A stretch of 64,000 bases of DNA, taken from assembly GCA_025989215.1 (NCBI GenBank), contig JAPDNP010000001.1:682001-746000 (forward strand). The letters are read 5' to 3'. Within the stretch, counting starts at the first letter, position 1. Each line of letters begins with the position of its first letter. Source of the stretch: Neisseriaceae bacterium JH1-16 (GTDB lineage: Bacteria; Pseudomonadota; Gammaproteobacteria; Burkholderiales; Chromobacteriaceae). Below, piece after piece: positions 8,718 to 18,559 of the stretch. The notes under the pieces were generated by a model, which saw nothing but the letters and a program-made list of their open reading frames with translations, ran no database searches and was not told where the DNA came from. A program made the position numbers and the translations under genes.

Positions 8718-9860
8718 ATGGATAAGATCATCGTCTACGCCTTGCCGGTGTTCACCGTGCTGATGGCAATCGAATTCGCCTATGGCCTGACCACCAGGCG
8801 CAACACCTACCGGCTCAGCGACTCGCTGAGCAGCCTAAGCCAAGGCCTGCTCAGTCAGCTGGTGGCCGGCATCACCCAGTTGTTCCAAATCGGCCTCTAC
8901 ACCCTGGTCTACCGCCGCGTAGCGGTGTTTGCGCACGCCCCGGTGTGGCATGCCTGGTACGGCTGGCTGATCGCCATCGTGCTATTTGATTTTTGCGACT
9001 ACTGGCTGCACCGCATGGGCCACGAGAGCGCGGTGATGTGGGCCGCCCACGCGGTGCACCACCAGAGCCAGCACTTCAACTTCGCTACCGCCTTGCGCCA
9101 GGAAAGCACGGTGGCCTTGCTCGGCTGGCCGTTTTACCTGCCGATGGCGGTGCTGGGTGTGGCGCCCGAGCAGTTCGCGCTGGCCGGGCTGGTGGTGCTG
9201 CTCTACCAGTTCTGGATCCACACCGAGCACATCGGCAAGCTCGGCTGGTTCGACCGGGTGTTTTCCTCACCTTCCAACCATCGCGTCCACCACGCGGTGA
9301 ACGACCAGTACCTCGACAAGAACTACGGCGGCATGCTGGTGATCTGGGACCGATTGTTCGGCACCTTCGCCGAGGAGCGCGAACCCTGTGTCTACGGCAC
9401 CCGCACCCAACTGCGCAACTGGAACCCGCTGTGGGCGGTGGCGATCGGCTATAGCGACATCGCCAAGCTGGCCCGCCAGACCCGCTGCTGGTCCGACAAG
9501 CTGCGCCTGTGGTTCAAGCCACCGGGCTGGCTGCCTGATGACCTGCAGGCTTTGGCTAGCACCGCCCCCTACGACCTGGAAGCCGCCGCTCAGCTGTACG
9601 ACCCGCCGTTGACCAGCGCCAAGCGCTGGTTCGCCGGCGCACAGTTCCTGCTGCTGATGGCGGCCACCGGCGGCTATCTGTGGTTTGCCGACGACTTGTC
9701 CTATGGCCAAACGCTGCTGCTGGTCGTTCCTGTGGCCGCCGGGCTGTGGGCCTTGGGCGCACTGCTGCAAGGACGACTCAACGTGGCGCAGGTCCTGCTG
9801 GTCGACCTGCTGGGCGCGGGGGTCGCGCTGGCGGTGGGCTTGAGCCTGTTTGCGCACTGA
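8718..9860 (+). CDS. Fatty acid hydroxylase/sterol desaturase superfamily membrane protein
   Basis: Integral membrane di-iron oxygenase of the superfamily that hydroxylates or desaturates lipids. The 380-residue protein shows the His clusters HRMGH (residues 98-102), HAVHH (111-115) and, about 75 residues on, HRVHH, plus several membrane segments. The C-terminus adds about 100 residues with three further hydrophobic stretches. I set the start at the ATG at 8718, where the membrane protein begins; an open upstream frame is not protein-like. The substrate is unknown. A hopanoid cluster lies 8 kb away, but nothing here ties the enzyme to it. It stands between amn and sbcD as a separate unit. Confidence 0.85.
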   Translation: MDKIIVYALPVFTVLMAIEFAYGLTTRRNTYRLSDSLSSLSQGLLSQLVAGITQLFQIGLYTLVYRRVAVFAHAPVWHAWYGWLIAIVLFDFCDYWLHRMGHESAVMWAAHAVHHQSQHFNFATALRQESTVALLGWPFYLPMAVLGVAPEQFALAGLVVLLYQFWIHTEHIGKLGWFDRVFSSPSNHRVHHAVNDQYLDKNYGGMLVIWDRLFGTFAEEREPCVYGTRTQLRNWNPLWAVAIGYSDIAKLARQTRCWSDKLRLWFKPPGWLPDDLQALASTAPYDLEAAAQLYDPPLTSAKRWFAGAQFLLLMAATGGYLWFADDLSYGQTLLLVVPVAAGLWALGALLQGRLNVAQVLLVDLLGAGVALAVGLSLFAH

Positions 9861-9938
9861 ACGGCCAAAACCTGTCAACATCGCGGCGCGGCTCCCTGAA
9901 TCGGGCCGCGCCGTTTTCATCTCCACCACCGAGTCCGC

Positions 9939-11159
9939 ATGCGCCTCCTGCACACCTCCGACTGGCACCTCGGCCAGCACTTCATGGGCAAGACCCGTCA
10001 AGCCGAGCACCAGGCCTTCATCGACTGGCTGATAGATCAGGTGCGCCAGCACGGCATCGACGCGGTGATCGTCGCCGGCGACCTGTTCGATACCGGTGCA
10101 CCGCCGAGCTACGCACGCGAGCTGTATAACAGGCTGGTGGTCGAACTGCACGACACCGGCGCGCAGCTGGTGCTGCTGGGCGGCAACCACGACTCGGTGG
10201 CCACGCTGAACGAGAGCCGGCCGCTGCTCGCCTATCTGAGCACCCGGGTGATCTCCGCCGTCGCCGACGACCCGGCCGACCAGGTACTGCTACTGTCCAA
10301 CCGCGACGGCGCACCCGGTGCGCTGTTGTGCGCGATCCCGTATATCCGCCCGCGCGACCTGCTGCAGAGCCAGGCCGGGCAGAGCGCCGAGGAAAAGCAG
10401 TTATCGCTGCAGGAAGCGATCCATCGCCACTACCAGACGGTGTACCAATTGGCCTGCGACAAGCGCGACGCACTGGGGCTCGTGCTACCCATCGTCGCCA
10501 CCGGCCACCTGACCACCGTCGGCGCCAGCGCCAGCGAGTCGGTGCGCGAAATCTACGTCGGCGCTCTGGAGGCATTCCCGACCAGCGCCTTTCCGCCGGC
10601 CGACTATATTGCGCTCGGCCACATTCATCGCCCGCAGCAGGTCGGCGGACTGGAGCACATCCGCTATTCCGGTTCGCCGATTCCGCTGAGCTTCGACGAA
10701 GCGGCGCAGGACAAGTCCGTGCTGCTGGTCGAGTTGAACGGGCAGGGCCTGCAATCGGTCACCCCGCTGGCCGTGCCGCGCTTTCAACCACTGGCGGCCG
10801 CGCGGGGCACCCTAGCCGAGTTGGCCGAAACCATCCCGGTGCTAGCCGTGCAGGGCACGACCGAGCAGCCGGTGTGGCTGGAGGTGATGGTGAAGGGCGA
10901 CGATTACCTGACCGACCTGCAAAGCCGCGTCGAGGCGATCACCGAGGGGCTGCCGGTCGAAGTGCTGCGTCTGCGGCGCGAACGCGGCAGCGCTTCGGCC
11001 AACCTGCAAGGTGGTACCCGCGAAACGCTGGATGAGCTAAGCCCCCACGATGTGTTCGCCAAACGGCTGGAGCAGGAAGAGCTGACCGACGAGCTCCGGC
11101 AGCAGCTCACCACCCGCTACCGCGACATCGTCGCCAGTCTGACTGAGGGCGCAGTATGA
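9939..11159 (+). CDS. sbcD: Exonuclease SbcD (Mre11-like)
   Basis: Nuclease subunit of the SbcCD complex, which opens hairpins and trims DNA ends during repair and replication. The 406-residue product has the calcineurin-like phosphoesterase motifs in order: SDWHLGQ (residues 8-14), [16 protein letters not shown] and, further on, [10 protein letters not shown] and ALGHIHRPQ, which supply the Mn-binding His and Asp. The C-terminal 120 residues form the SbcC-binding part. Its TGA overlaps the ATG of sbcC by four bases (ATGA), showing translational coupling. The start at 9939 gives the expected [13 protein letters not shown]-terminus. Confidence 0.96.
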   Translation: MRLLHTSDWHLGQHFMGKTRQAEHQAFIDWLIDQVRQHGIDAVIVAGDLFDTGAPPSYARELYNRLVVELHDTGAQLVLLGGNHDSVATLNESRPLLAYLSTRVISAVADDPADQVLLLSNRDGAPGALLCAIPYIRPRDLLQSQAGQSAEEKQLSLQEAIHRHYQTVYQLACDKRDALGLVLPIVATGHLTTVGASASESVREIYVGALEAFPTSAFPPADYIALGHIHRPQQVGGLEHIRYSGSPIPLSFDEAAQDKSVLLVELNGQGLQSVTPLAVPRFQPLAAARGTLAELAETIPVLAVQGTTEQPVWLEVMVKGDDYLTDLQSRVEAITEGLPVEVLRLRRERGSASANLQGGTRETLDELSPHDVFAKRLEQEELTDELRQQLTTRYRDIVASLTEGAV

Positions 11160-14100
11160 AGATACTCACCCTGCGCCTGAAGAACCTGAACTCGCTCAAG
11201 GGCGAGTGGAAGGTCGACTTCACCCAGCCTCCGTTCAAGGACAACGGCCTGTTCGCCATCACCGGCCCCACCGGCGCGGGCAAGTCGACGCTGCTCGACG
11301 CGATCTGCCTGGCGCTCTACCACGAAACGCCGCGGCTCAAGACCATCTCGGCCACCACCAACGAGATCATGAGCCGCCACACCGCCGACTGCCTGGCCGA
11401 GGTGGAATTCGAGGTAAAGGGACGGGTGTACCGGGCGTTCTGGAGCCAGCGCCGCGCCCGCGATAGGGTCGACGGCGCGCTGCAGGCGCCCAAGGTGGAG
11501 TTGGCCGAAGGCGACGGCACCATCCTCACCAGCCAGATCAACGACAAGCTCCATCGCGTCGAGGCAATCACCGGCCTCGATTTCGCCCGCTTCACCAAGT
11601 CGATGCTGCTTGCGCAGGGAGGTTTCGCCGCCTTCCTCAACGCCAGTGCCAACGAACGCGCCGAGCTGCTGGAAGAGCTGACCGGCACCGACATCTACGG
11701 CCAGATCTCGCAGCGGGTGTTCGAGCAGGCACGCGACGCGAAACAGACCCTGGACCGGCTCAAGGCCCGAGCCGATGGCGTCGAGCTGCTGAGCGAAGCG
11801 CAACGCGAGCAGATGCAGCAAACGCTCGCCGCGCTGACCGTCAGCGAGCAGCACATCCAGACCCGGCTCGATGGCGTGCGCCTGCAGCGTCAATGGCGGC
11901 TGGACCTGTCCCAGGCCGAGCAGGAGCAAACCCAAGCTCGCCAGCACAGCGACCGGGCCGGTGCGGCAATCCACGACGCGAGCGCCGAGCTGCAGCGCCT
12001 GGCCGACAGCGAGCCGGCCGAGGCGATCAAGCCGGTCTACGAGCGCAGCCAGCAAGCCGAGACGCTCTGCCTGGCGACCGATACCCAGTTGCAGGCGGTG
12101 CGTCACACCTTGGCCGAATCCCAGCGCCAGCGGGTGTTGGGCCACTGGCAGGCGCGCGGCCTGTCGGCGCAGCTGGCCGATGAGGCGCTACAAGGCCTGC
12201 AGGAACTCGAGAACGAGCGCCAACAGCTGCACGAGGCGCTTGCCCACACCGCGCAACACGCCGTGCTGGGCGAAAAACTCGGCGCCTGGACCAGCCGGTT
12301 CGAGCAGCAGGCGCGCGTCGTGCATGAGTTGACCCAGCAGCGCGTCAACGCCGACCAGGCAGACCGAGAGTTGGCCGAACGGGCAGGCCAGCTGGTGCGC
12401 CAGCAGGCCGATGTCGGCGCACTGCATCGTCAACTTGCCGATGCTCAGCAGGCCGAACACACCGCCCAGGCGACGCTCGACACGCTGCTGGCCGGGCAGG
12501 ACATGGCGGCGTTGCGCGGCCAGTGGCAGATGCTGCATCAGCAACGGCAACAGCACCAGCAGCTCGACGCCCTAGCTGTTCAATTGCGCGAACAGACCGC
12601 ACTGCAAGCCCGCCAGCAGGTCCAGTTGTCCGAAGACCAAGCCGCCATCGCGGCGCTGGAGCAGACCCGCCAGCGGCTGCGCGAAGGTTACAAGCAGCTA
12701 AAGGAGCAGGTGGGCGACAAGCAGAGGCTGCTGGATCAGGAACAACGCATCCAGAGCCTGGAGCAGCACCGCGCGCAGCTGCAGCCCGGTGAGGCCTGCC
12801 CGCTGTGCGGCTCGCTCGATCATCCGGCCGTCGCCACTTACCAGGCGCTCGATGTCTCCATCACCCGCACCGCGCTGAATGAAAAACAGGCCGCGCTAGA
12901 AGCATTACTCGAGCAGGGCCAACAGACCAGGGAAAGGTTGGCCGAACAGCAGGCCCGCTTCGACCAGTTGGCCGAACAGCACCAGCACAGCCAAGCCGAG
13001 CTGGCCCGATTGCAACAGGCCTGGCAGGAGCAGGCCGACAGCCTTGGGCTCAATGCTCAGTCCTGGCAGCAACCCGAGTCGCTGCAAGCCCAGCGTCAAC
13101 GTACCGAGCAGGCACTGGCCCAGCAGGAGCAGACGCTGCAAGCAGCCGAGCAGAGCGAGCGGGCCTTGGCCCAAGCCCAGCAGCAACGCCAGCTGTTGGC
13201 CGAAGCGGTCAATAGCGCGGCTCAGCAAATCGCGTTGCTGCAACAGGCCCAAGACGACGCGCAGCGCCATCGTCAAAGCCTCGATGCCCATTTGCTCGCC
13301 CAGCAGCAAAGCCTCGCCGAACTGCAACAGCAACTGGCCGATGACATCACCGCCGCTGGCTTCGATGTGCCTGAACAGCCGGACGCCTGGCTGGCGCTAC
13401 GCCGGGGCGACTGGCAGCGCTGGCAGCAGCAGCAAACTCGCCTGCACGCGTTGGCCGAAACGCTCACCCGTCAACAAGCCATCCGTGACCATGCTGTCGT
13501 CCAGTCGGCCGACTGGATGACACGCTGGCAGGATCTGGCCGAAGCTGATCTCGCGCCGCTGCAGCTCAGCTCCGACGCCAAGGCCGCGCTGGTCGAATGC
13601 AGCGCACGGCTCGACGAAGCCGGCCGACAAGCGGCCCAACAACAGGGGCGGGTCGCCCAGTTGGAGCAGGACTTGAGTAGCCAACAACAGCAGCGCGAGC
13701 AGACTGTTAGCGACTGGCAGGCCGCCCTGACAACCAGCCCCTTTGCCGACCAGGCTGCCTTCACCGCCGCGCTACTGCCAGCCGAGGAGCGTCAGCGATT
13801 AGCGCAGAGGCAGGCGCAATTGCAGCAGAGCCAGCAACAGGCCCAAGCACTGCTGCTGGCGGCTATCGCCAAACATGCCCAGTTGCAGCAGCAGGCGCTC
13901 ACCGAATCAACGTTGGCCGAACTGGAACAACAAGTCGTCGAGCTCGATACCCAGCGGCAGGAGCTGGCCCAGCAGCTGGGCGCACAACGCGCGCTGCTCA
14001 AGAGCGACGACGAACGCCGTCACAGCCAGCAGGCGCTGTTCCAACAGATCGACCGGCAGGCGGACGAGGCCGATATCTGGCAGCACCTCAACGGCCTGAT

Positions 14101-14578
14101 CGGTTCGGCCAAGGGCGACAAATATCGCAAGTTCGCTCAGGGCCTGACGCTCGATCATCTGGTGCACCTGGCCAACCGCCACCTCGACCGGCTGCACGGC
14201 CGCTACCTGCTGCAGCGAAGGTCGACGGGCGAGCTGGAGCTGGAAATCGTCGACACCTGGCAGGCCGACACCTGCCGCGACACCCGTACCCTGTCCGGCG
14301 GCGAGAGTTTTCTGGTCAGCCTGGCGCTGGCCCTGGCGCTATCCGACCTGGTCAGCCACAAGGCCTCGATCGACTCGCTGTTCCTCGACGAGGGCTTCGG
14401 CACGCTGGATGGGGAGACGCTGGAGATCGCGCTCGATGCACTCGACAGCCTGAACGCCAGCGGCAAGACCATCGGGGTGATCAGCCATGTGGAAGGGCTG
14501 AAGGAGCGCATCGCGGTGCAACTGCGGGTGGGCAAGGGCAGTGGGGCGGGGGTGTCGACGCTGAGCATCCATGGTTAA
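11156..14578 (+). CDS. sbcC: Exonuclease subunit SbcC (Rad50-like ATPase)
   Basis: SMC-like ATPase partner of SbcD. The 1140 residues give an N-terminal ATPase half with Walker [10 protein letters not shown] (about residue 37), a long Gln/Ala-rich antiparallel coiled coil, and the zinc hook CPLC at residues 548-551. The C-terminal half has the signature [17 protein letters not shown] and Walker [13 protein letters not shown]. The coding sequence contains ten copies of the dispersed TTGGCCGAA-type motif, eight read as Leu-Ala-Glu in the coiled coil with the less-used TTG codon. It forms a two-gene operon with sbcD and converges on the APC permease gene. Confidence 0.95.
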   Translation: MKILTLRLKNLNSLKGEWKVDFTQPPFKDNGLFAITGPTGAGKSTLLDAICLALYHETPRLKTISATTNEIMSRHTADCLAEVEFEVKGRVYRAFWSQRRARDRVDGALQAPKVELAEGDGTILTSQINDKLHRVEAITGLDFARFTKSMLLAQGGFAAFLNASANERAELLEELTGTDIYGQISQRVFEQARDAKQTLDRLKARADGVELLSEAQREQMQQTLAALTVSEQHIQTRLDGVRLQRQWRLDLSQAEQEQTQARQHSDRAGAAIHDASAELQRLADSEPAEAIKPVYERSQQAETLCLATDTQLQAVRHTLAESQRQRVLGHWQARGLSAQLADEALQGLQELENERQQLHEALAHTAQHAVLGEKLGAWTSRFEQQARVVHELTQQRVNADQADRELAERAGQLVRQQADVGALHRQLADAQQAEHTAQATLDTLLAGQDMAALRGQWQMLHQQRQQHQQLDALAVQLREQTALQARQQVQLSEDQAAIAALEQTRQRLREGYKQLKEQVGDKQRLLDQEQRIQSLEQHRAQLQPGEACPLCGSLDHPAVATYQALDVSITRTALNEKQAALEALLEQGQQTRERLAEQQARFDQLAEQHQHSQAELARLQQAWQEQADSLGLNAQSWQQPESLQAQRQRTEQALAQQEQTLQAAEQSERALAQAQQQRQLLAEAVNSAAQQIALLQQAQDDAQRHRQSLDAHLLAQQQSLAELQQQLADDITAAGFDVPEQPDAWLALRRGDWQRWQQQQTRLHALAETLTRQQAIRDHAVVQSADWMTRWQDLAEADLAPLQLSSDAKAALVECSARLDEAGRQAAQQQGRVAQLEQDLSSQQQQREQTVSDWQAALTTSPFADQAAFTAALLPAEERQRLAQRQAQLQQSQQQAQALLLAAIAKHAQLQQQALTESTLAELEQQVVELDTQRQELAQQLGAQRALLKSDDERRHSQQALFQQIDRQADEADIWQHLNGLIGSAKGDKYRKFAQGLTLDHLVHLANRHLDRLHGRYLLQRRSTGELELEIVDTWQADTCRDTRTLSGGESFLVSLALALALSDLVSHKASIDSLFLDEGFGTLDGETLEIALDALDSLNASGKTIGVISHVEGLKERIAVQLRVGKGSGAGVSTLSIHG

Positions 14579-14614
14579 GGGCCGCCAGCAAAGCCTTTCT
14601 GGCATTGTCGTGCT

Positions 14615-14644
14615 GCGTTACCGTAGTACTGACCGCGGTAACGC
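14615..14644. terminator. Inverted repeat between sbcC and the APC gene
   Basis: Arms GCGTTACCG (14615-14623) and CGGTAACGC (14636-14644) in the 185-bp convergent gap. The 14576-14600 stretch upstream (AGGGCCGCCAGCAAAGCC) resembles one end of the family-B element, whose other end is not clear here. There is no T-run, so termination is only suggested by position. Confidence 0.4.
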
Positions 14645-14698
14645 GCCCGGTCAGAATCGCTACGCTGGATTTTGCTAGTGATTCCAAGCTTGGTGCCG

Positions 14699-14718
14699 TT
14701 CGGCCAACGTTGGCCGAA
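14699..14718. repeat. Perfect 20-bp palindrome of the dispersed motif
   Basis: TTCGGCCAACGTTGGCCGAA: two motif copies back to back in the gap between convergent sbcC and the APC permease. The same palindrome recurs at 38000-38019. Its position fits a transcription terminator made from motif copies, as known for Neisseria uptake sequences. Confidence 0.75.
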
Positions 14719-14763
14719 TGACGCAATGCCGTCGATCACGAGACGACGCCTTCTACGCGCCAC

Positions 14764-16227
14764 TCAATGACCACGCCGCTCGGGGTGCTGCAGCACCGAA
14801 TTGTTCCGGCCGTAGATGAAGTAGATAACCAGTCCGATGGCCAGCCACACCACCAGCCGTACCCACGTCACCAGCGGCAGCCCCGTCATCAGCAACAGAC
14901 AAAAGAAAATGCCGAGCACCGGAACCAGCGGCACGCCCGGTGCGCGAAACGGCCTGGGCGCATGGGGGTCGCTGCGACGCAGATAGATCACCGCACCGCA
15001 CACCAGTACAAAGGCGAACAGTGTTCCTATGCTGACCATCTCGCCCAGCACATTGATTGGAGTGAGCGCCGCCACGACTGCGACGATGGTGCCGATCATG
15101 ATCTGGCTCAGATGTGGGGTGTGCAGATGGGGGTGGACGCGGGCGAACAGGCGCGGCAGCAGGCCGTCTTTCGACATGGTGAAGAAAATACGGCTCTGCC
15201 CGTACAGCAGCACCAGAATTACAGTGGTTAGCCCGGCCAGCGCGCCGACCTTGATCAGAATCGAGAACCAGTTGACGCCGATCGCATCGACGCCCTTGGC
15301 GATCGGGTCCGGGACATTCAGCTCGGCATAGGGCACCAACCCGGTCAGCACCCCGGCCACCGCGATATAGAGCAGGGTACAGACGACCAGCGACCCAAGG
15401 ATGCCAATCGGCATGTCACGCTTCGGGTTTCTTGCCTCCTGCGCGGCGGTGGACACCGCATCGAAACCGATAAAGGCAAAGAACACCACGGCCGAGCCGC
15501 GCAGAATCCCGCTCGTGCCGAAACTGCCGAATTCGCCGGTATTCTTCGGAATGAACGGGTGCCAGTTGGCCGAATGGATGAAGAACGCCCCGATCGCGAT
15601 AAAGGCCAACACCACGGACAACTTGATCGCAACCATGATGTTGTTGAGACGGGCCGACTCCCTGGTGCCGAGCACCAGCAGGGTGGTCAGAATGGCGATG
15701 ATGACCACCGCCGGCACGTTGATCACGCCGGCCACTATCGTGCCGTCGGCCAGTTTGACCGTCACCCCCGGTGCCGCCGTCAATTCGGCGGGCAGGTCGA
15801 CGTCTGCATTTTTCAGCAGGCTCACGACATAGCCGGACCAGCCGACCGCCACGGTCGCCGCGCCCATCGCATATTCGAGAATCAGATCCCAGCCGATGAC
15901 CCACGCAAACAACTCGCCCAACGTGGCATAGGTATAGGTGTAGGTACTGCCGCACACCGGCAGCATGGCCGCCAGCTCCGAATAGCAGAGCCCGACAAAG
16001 GCGCAGGCCACGCCGCCGAGAATGAACGACAGCACGATGCTCGGTCCGGCATATTGCGCCGCCGCGGTGCCGGTCAGCACGAAGATTCCCGCACCGATGA
16101 TCGCGCCGATGCCCATCGCGGTGATACTGAACGCCCCCAGTGTCTTCGACAGCTGGCGCTGCTCACCTTCCACGCTGCCGACAATGTCGGCCACGGATTT
16201 TCTTGCCATCAAACCCGTTTTGCCCAT
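14764..16227 (-). CDS. Amino acid permease, cationic amino acid transporter (CAT) type
   Basis: APC-superfamily permease of the CAT/YfnA branch, expected to move amino acids across the inner membrane. The protein (about 487 residues) has 12-14 hydrophobic segments, the N-terminal QLSKTLGAFSITAMGIGAIIGAGIFV stretch (GIGAIIGAGIF is the family's helix-1 motif), and the typical AAVFFAFIGFDAVST-like segment after the middle. The start is uncertain: 16227 (MGKTGLMARK) or 16209 (MARKSVADIV); neither has a strong ribosome site, and the frame is open to 16308. It stands alone, convergent with sbcC. Substrate cannot be read from sequence. Confidence 0.85.
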   Translation of the reverse strand: MGKTGLMARKSVADIVGSVEGEQRQLSKTLGAFSITAMGIGAIIGAGIFVLTGTAAAQYAGPSIVLSFILGGVACAFVGLCYSELAAMLPVCGSTYTYTYATLGELFAWVIGWDLILEYAMGAATVAVGWSGYVVSLLKNADVDLPAELTAAPGVTVKLADGTIVAGVINVPAVVIIAILTTLLVLGTRESARLNNIMVAIKLSVVLAFIAIGAFFIHSANWHPFIPKNTGEFGSFGTSGILRGSAVVFFAFIGFDAVSTAAQEARNPKRDMPIGILGSLVVCTLLYIAVAGVLTGLVPYAELNVPDPIAKGVDAIGVNWFSILIKVGALAGLTTVILVLLYGQSRIFFTMSKDGLLPRLFARVHPHLHTPHLSQIMIGTIVAVVAALTPINVLGEMVSIGTLFAFVLVCGAVIYLRRSDPHAPRPFRAPGVPLVPVLGIFFCLLLMTGLPLVTWVRLVVWLAIGLVIYFIYGRNNSVLQHPERRGH

Positions 16228-16449
16228 GATGAGTCGACCCGATGGTAGGTGGGTAAACGCCAGCAGAATGCTTGTCGCGCAATGGCGAGGAGGCGAAGCC
16301 GCCAGCACTGGTAGTGCTGAAATTGGGGGGTGATGGATGCAGTCTAGTTCGGATCAAGCCGGGCCAGAAACCATGCAGTGCCGGTCTCCAGTGCCGTGAT
16401 TCAGGCGTGGCTCGGCCAGCACTCCAATCGGGCGCGGTCGCCCGGCGGC

Positions 16450-17331
16450 TCACTGCTGGCGATTGTCCGGCAACGTTCCGGTCATCCCAATGTTGCCAAG
16501 ATCGCCAGAGCGGAGAAAAGCAAAGATCGGTGCCCAGAAGCGGTCCTGCTCTTTGGGGGTGATCGCGGCATCATGAGCCAGGCCATCCAGCATCACCAGA
16601 CGGTGGGGGCTCGTCGTCGCCTCACTTAAGCGCACGGCCTGCCGCCAATCCAGCTCTTCGTCGGCGCGGCTATGGACAATCAGCGCCGGGACCCTGACGA
16701 GCCCCATTCGCGCCTCGTTGTCCCAGACGTCAGGCAGCAAACGAGCGAGCCAATTGGGTACCACTCCGACCGCAACGACAGCCTCACGCGCCGAAGCAAA
16801 CCCGGATGCGATGACAATGCCGTCAGGGGCAGGGTGAAGGTCGGGCAACACATCCAGCAGCACCGCACAGCCCAGCGAAAACCCCAGTAGGTAGTGATGG
16901 TTAGCCTGTCGTGTGAGCGCCATGAATTGTTGATGGGCGATGAGCCCATCCTGGTGAAGATGCCGTACCGTCGGTCTACCCGTACTAGCCCCATAGCCGC
17001 TGTAGTCAAACACTAGCGAGGCCACGCCGCGTTCGTAGAGGCTCGCCTGAATGCCGGCCCAATCCGAGATGCTCTCCGCATCGCCATGAAAGATCAGCAC
17101 GGCGGCGGCACGGCGGTCTGGAGCCTGCACAAAGGAGCCCCGAAGGAGCCGACCATCGCTGTTGAGGATGATCTGCCGCGATGGCACCCCAAACGCCTCA
17201 GGCACCAGTTTTCCTGGTGGCATGGTTGTGAATGCATGATGTTCAACGAGAAGAAAAATGCCGTGTCGAGCGACCAGCATCAGCAATAGCAGACTCAGGA
17301 AAATCGCGAAAAACCGATAAAAGTGCGCCAT
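16450..17331 (-). CDS. Membrane-anchored alpha/beta hydrolase
   Basis: Serine hydrolase of the alpha/beta fold with one N-terminal membrane helix (about residues 5-28). Visible catalytic elements are the nucleophile elbow GFSLGC, an acid in HSRADEELDW and the His in GLAHDAAI near the C-terminus. The oxyanion region is IFHGDAESISDW. The likely orientation places the hydrolase domain outside the inner membrane. I chose the ATG at 17331 because GGGAG precedes it; a start five codons upstream overlaps that site. It diverges from the hopanoid hpnD gene, but no feature links it to hopanoids. The substrate is unknown. Confidence 0.8.
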   Translation of the reverse strand: MAHFYRFFAIFLSLLLLMLVARHGIFLLVEHHAFTTMPPGKLVPEAFGVPSRQIILNSDGRLLRGSFVQAPDRRAAAVLIFHGDAESISDWAGIQASLYERGVASLVFDYSGYGASTGRPTVRHLHQDGLIAHQQFMALTRQANHHYLLGFSLGCAVLLDVLPDLHPAPDGIVIASGFASAREAVVAVGVVPNWLARLLPDVWDNEARMGLVRVPALIVHSRADEELDWRQAVRLSEATTSPHRLVMLDGLAHDAAITPKEQDRFWAPIFAFLRSGDLGNIGMTGTLPDNRQQ

Positions 17332-17527
17332 GGGGGCTCCCGACAAGGTTCAATATTTCCCATGGGGCAGCAGCGTGGTTTGCTTACGGTGCGGAACGGG
17401 CAGGGACGCTAGATGCAGATCCCTTTTCAACGTTGTAGAACTATTTGAAACCTTGTTCACTCCCGGTGATGGCGACTGCCGACGATTGAGGCATCGCAGT
17501 ACCCGATGCAGCTCGTATCCGCCTTGC

Positions 17528-17533
17528 TATAAT
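17528..17533 (+). promoter_or_regulatory. -10 element (TATAAT) upstream of hpnD
   Basis: A consensus TATAAT lies about 100 bp upstream of hpnD in the divergent gap. I see no good -35 at the right distance, so an activator or an extended element may be needed. Confidence 0.4.
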
Positions 17534-17631
17534 CATTTAACCCCATTGACATGGCCAACCCGCGCAGGCAAGGCCGAGCAAGTGAGCAATACGGTGCCTG
17601 CAGGGTGAATCAATGTGTGACGAGGTATTAC

Positions 17632-18519
17632 GTGACCGGTACCAAGATCGCATCACAAAGCGCCCCGCCAACCGGGCAAACCGCATCGTCGAGCAGCTCC
17701 TTTCATATTGCGTTGCGGGTTCTTTCTCCGCCACAGCGCTTGGCAATGTCCGAGATCTACGCCTTTTGTCGCGCTGTCGACGACATTGCCGATGGCGAGG
17801 GCTCGCGTGCCGACCGGCTGGCTGGCCTGCGCCAATGGCGTAGCGACATTGCCTCCTGCTATGCCGGCACAGCGCCGCCTGCCTTGGCTTGCCTAGCGAC
17901 GCAAATCGTCCGATTCGGCCTAGCGCAGGAAGATTTCATCGCCATCATCGATGGTATGACCATGGATGTCGTCGACGACATCCGTGCCCCCGACGAAGCC
18001 ACCCTCGACCTGTACTGCGACCGTGTCGCCAGCGCCGTAGGACGATTGGCTGTACGGGTGTTCGGGCTGAATGAAGCAGTGGGTCTGGCGCTGGCGCATC
18101 ACCTCGGCCGTGCCCTGCAGTTGACCAACATCCTGCGGGACATCGACGAAGATGCCGATCTCGGCCGGGTCTATCTGCCGCTCGAAGCCTTGCGTGCCGC
18201 AGGCATCGCACCTGACACACCGCAGCGGATTGTGGTGCACCCGAATCTTGGCCAAGCCTGCCTTGCCCTTCAACGGCAGGCCCAGGTGCACTACGCTGAA
18301 GCCGACGCGCTCATGGCGGACTGCCCGCCCAAGCTGGTGCGCTCGCCTCGCATCATGTCTATCGTCTATCACTGCCTATTGACCCGTTTGGCTGCCCGTG
18401 GCTGGGATGCCCCCCGCGCCCGGGTGCGGGTTTCGCGCAGTCAGTTGCTGTGGATCGTGCTGCACTACGCGATAGGCAGCCTTGGCAGGTTTTCCGGAAT
18501 AGCGGCGCGGCCGGCATGA
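17632..18519 (+). CDS. hpnD: Presqualene diphosphate synthase-type enzyme (HpnD)
   Basis: Trans-isoprenyl diphosphate synthase that condenses two farnesyl diphosphates on the way to squalene. The two Asp-rich metal-binding motifs are present: AVDDIAD early on and NILRDIDEDADLGRVYLP in the second half. The length (295 residues) fits. I chose the GTG at 17632 because GAGG lies six bases upstream and the N-terminus then matches the family; the open frame upstream to 17551 looks non-coding. shc follows after 40 bp. HpnC and HpnE, which normally act with HpnD, are not in this window. The distinction between HpnC, HpnD and a one-step squalene synthase rests on likeness only. Confidence 0.85.
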   Translation: MTGTKIASQSAPPTGQTASSSSSFHIALRVLSPPQRLAMSEIYAFCRAVDDIADGEGSRADRLAGLRQWRSDIASCYAGTAPPALACLATQIVRFGLAQEDFIAIIDGMTMDVVDDIRAPDEATLDLYCDRVASAVGRLAVRVFGLNEAVGLALAHHLGRALQLTNILRDIDEDADLGRVYLPLEALRAAGIAPDTPQRIVVHPNLGQACLALQRQAQVHYAEADALMADCPPKLVRSPRIMSIVYHCLLTRLAARGWDAPRARVRVSRSQLLWIVLHYAIGSLGRFSGIAARPA

Positions 18520-18559
18520 TGCCGGGCGATCCGCGCTATTGGCGAGAGCGCTTCGACCG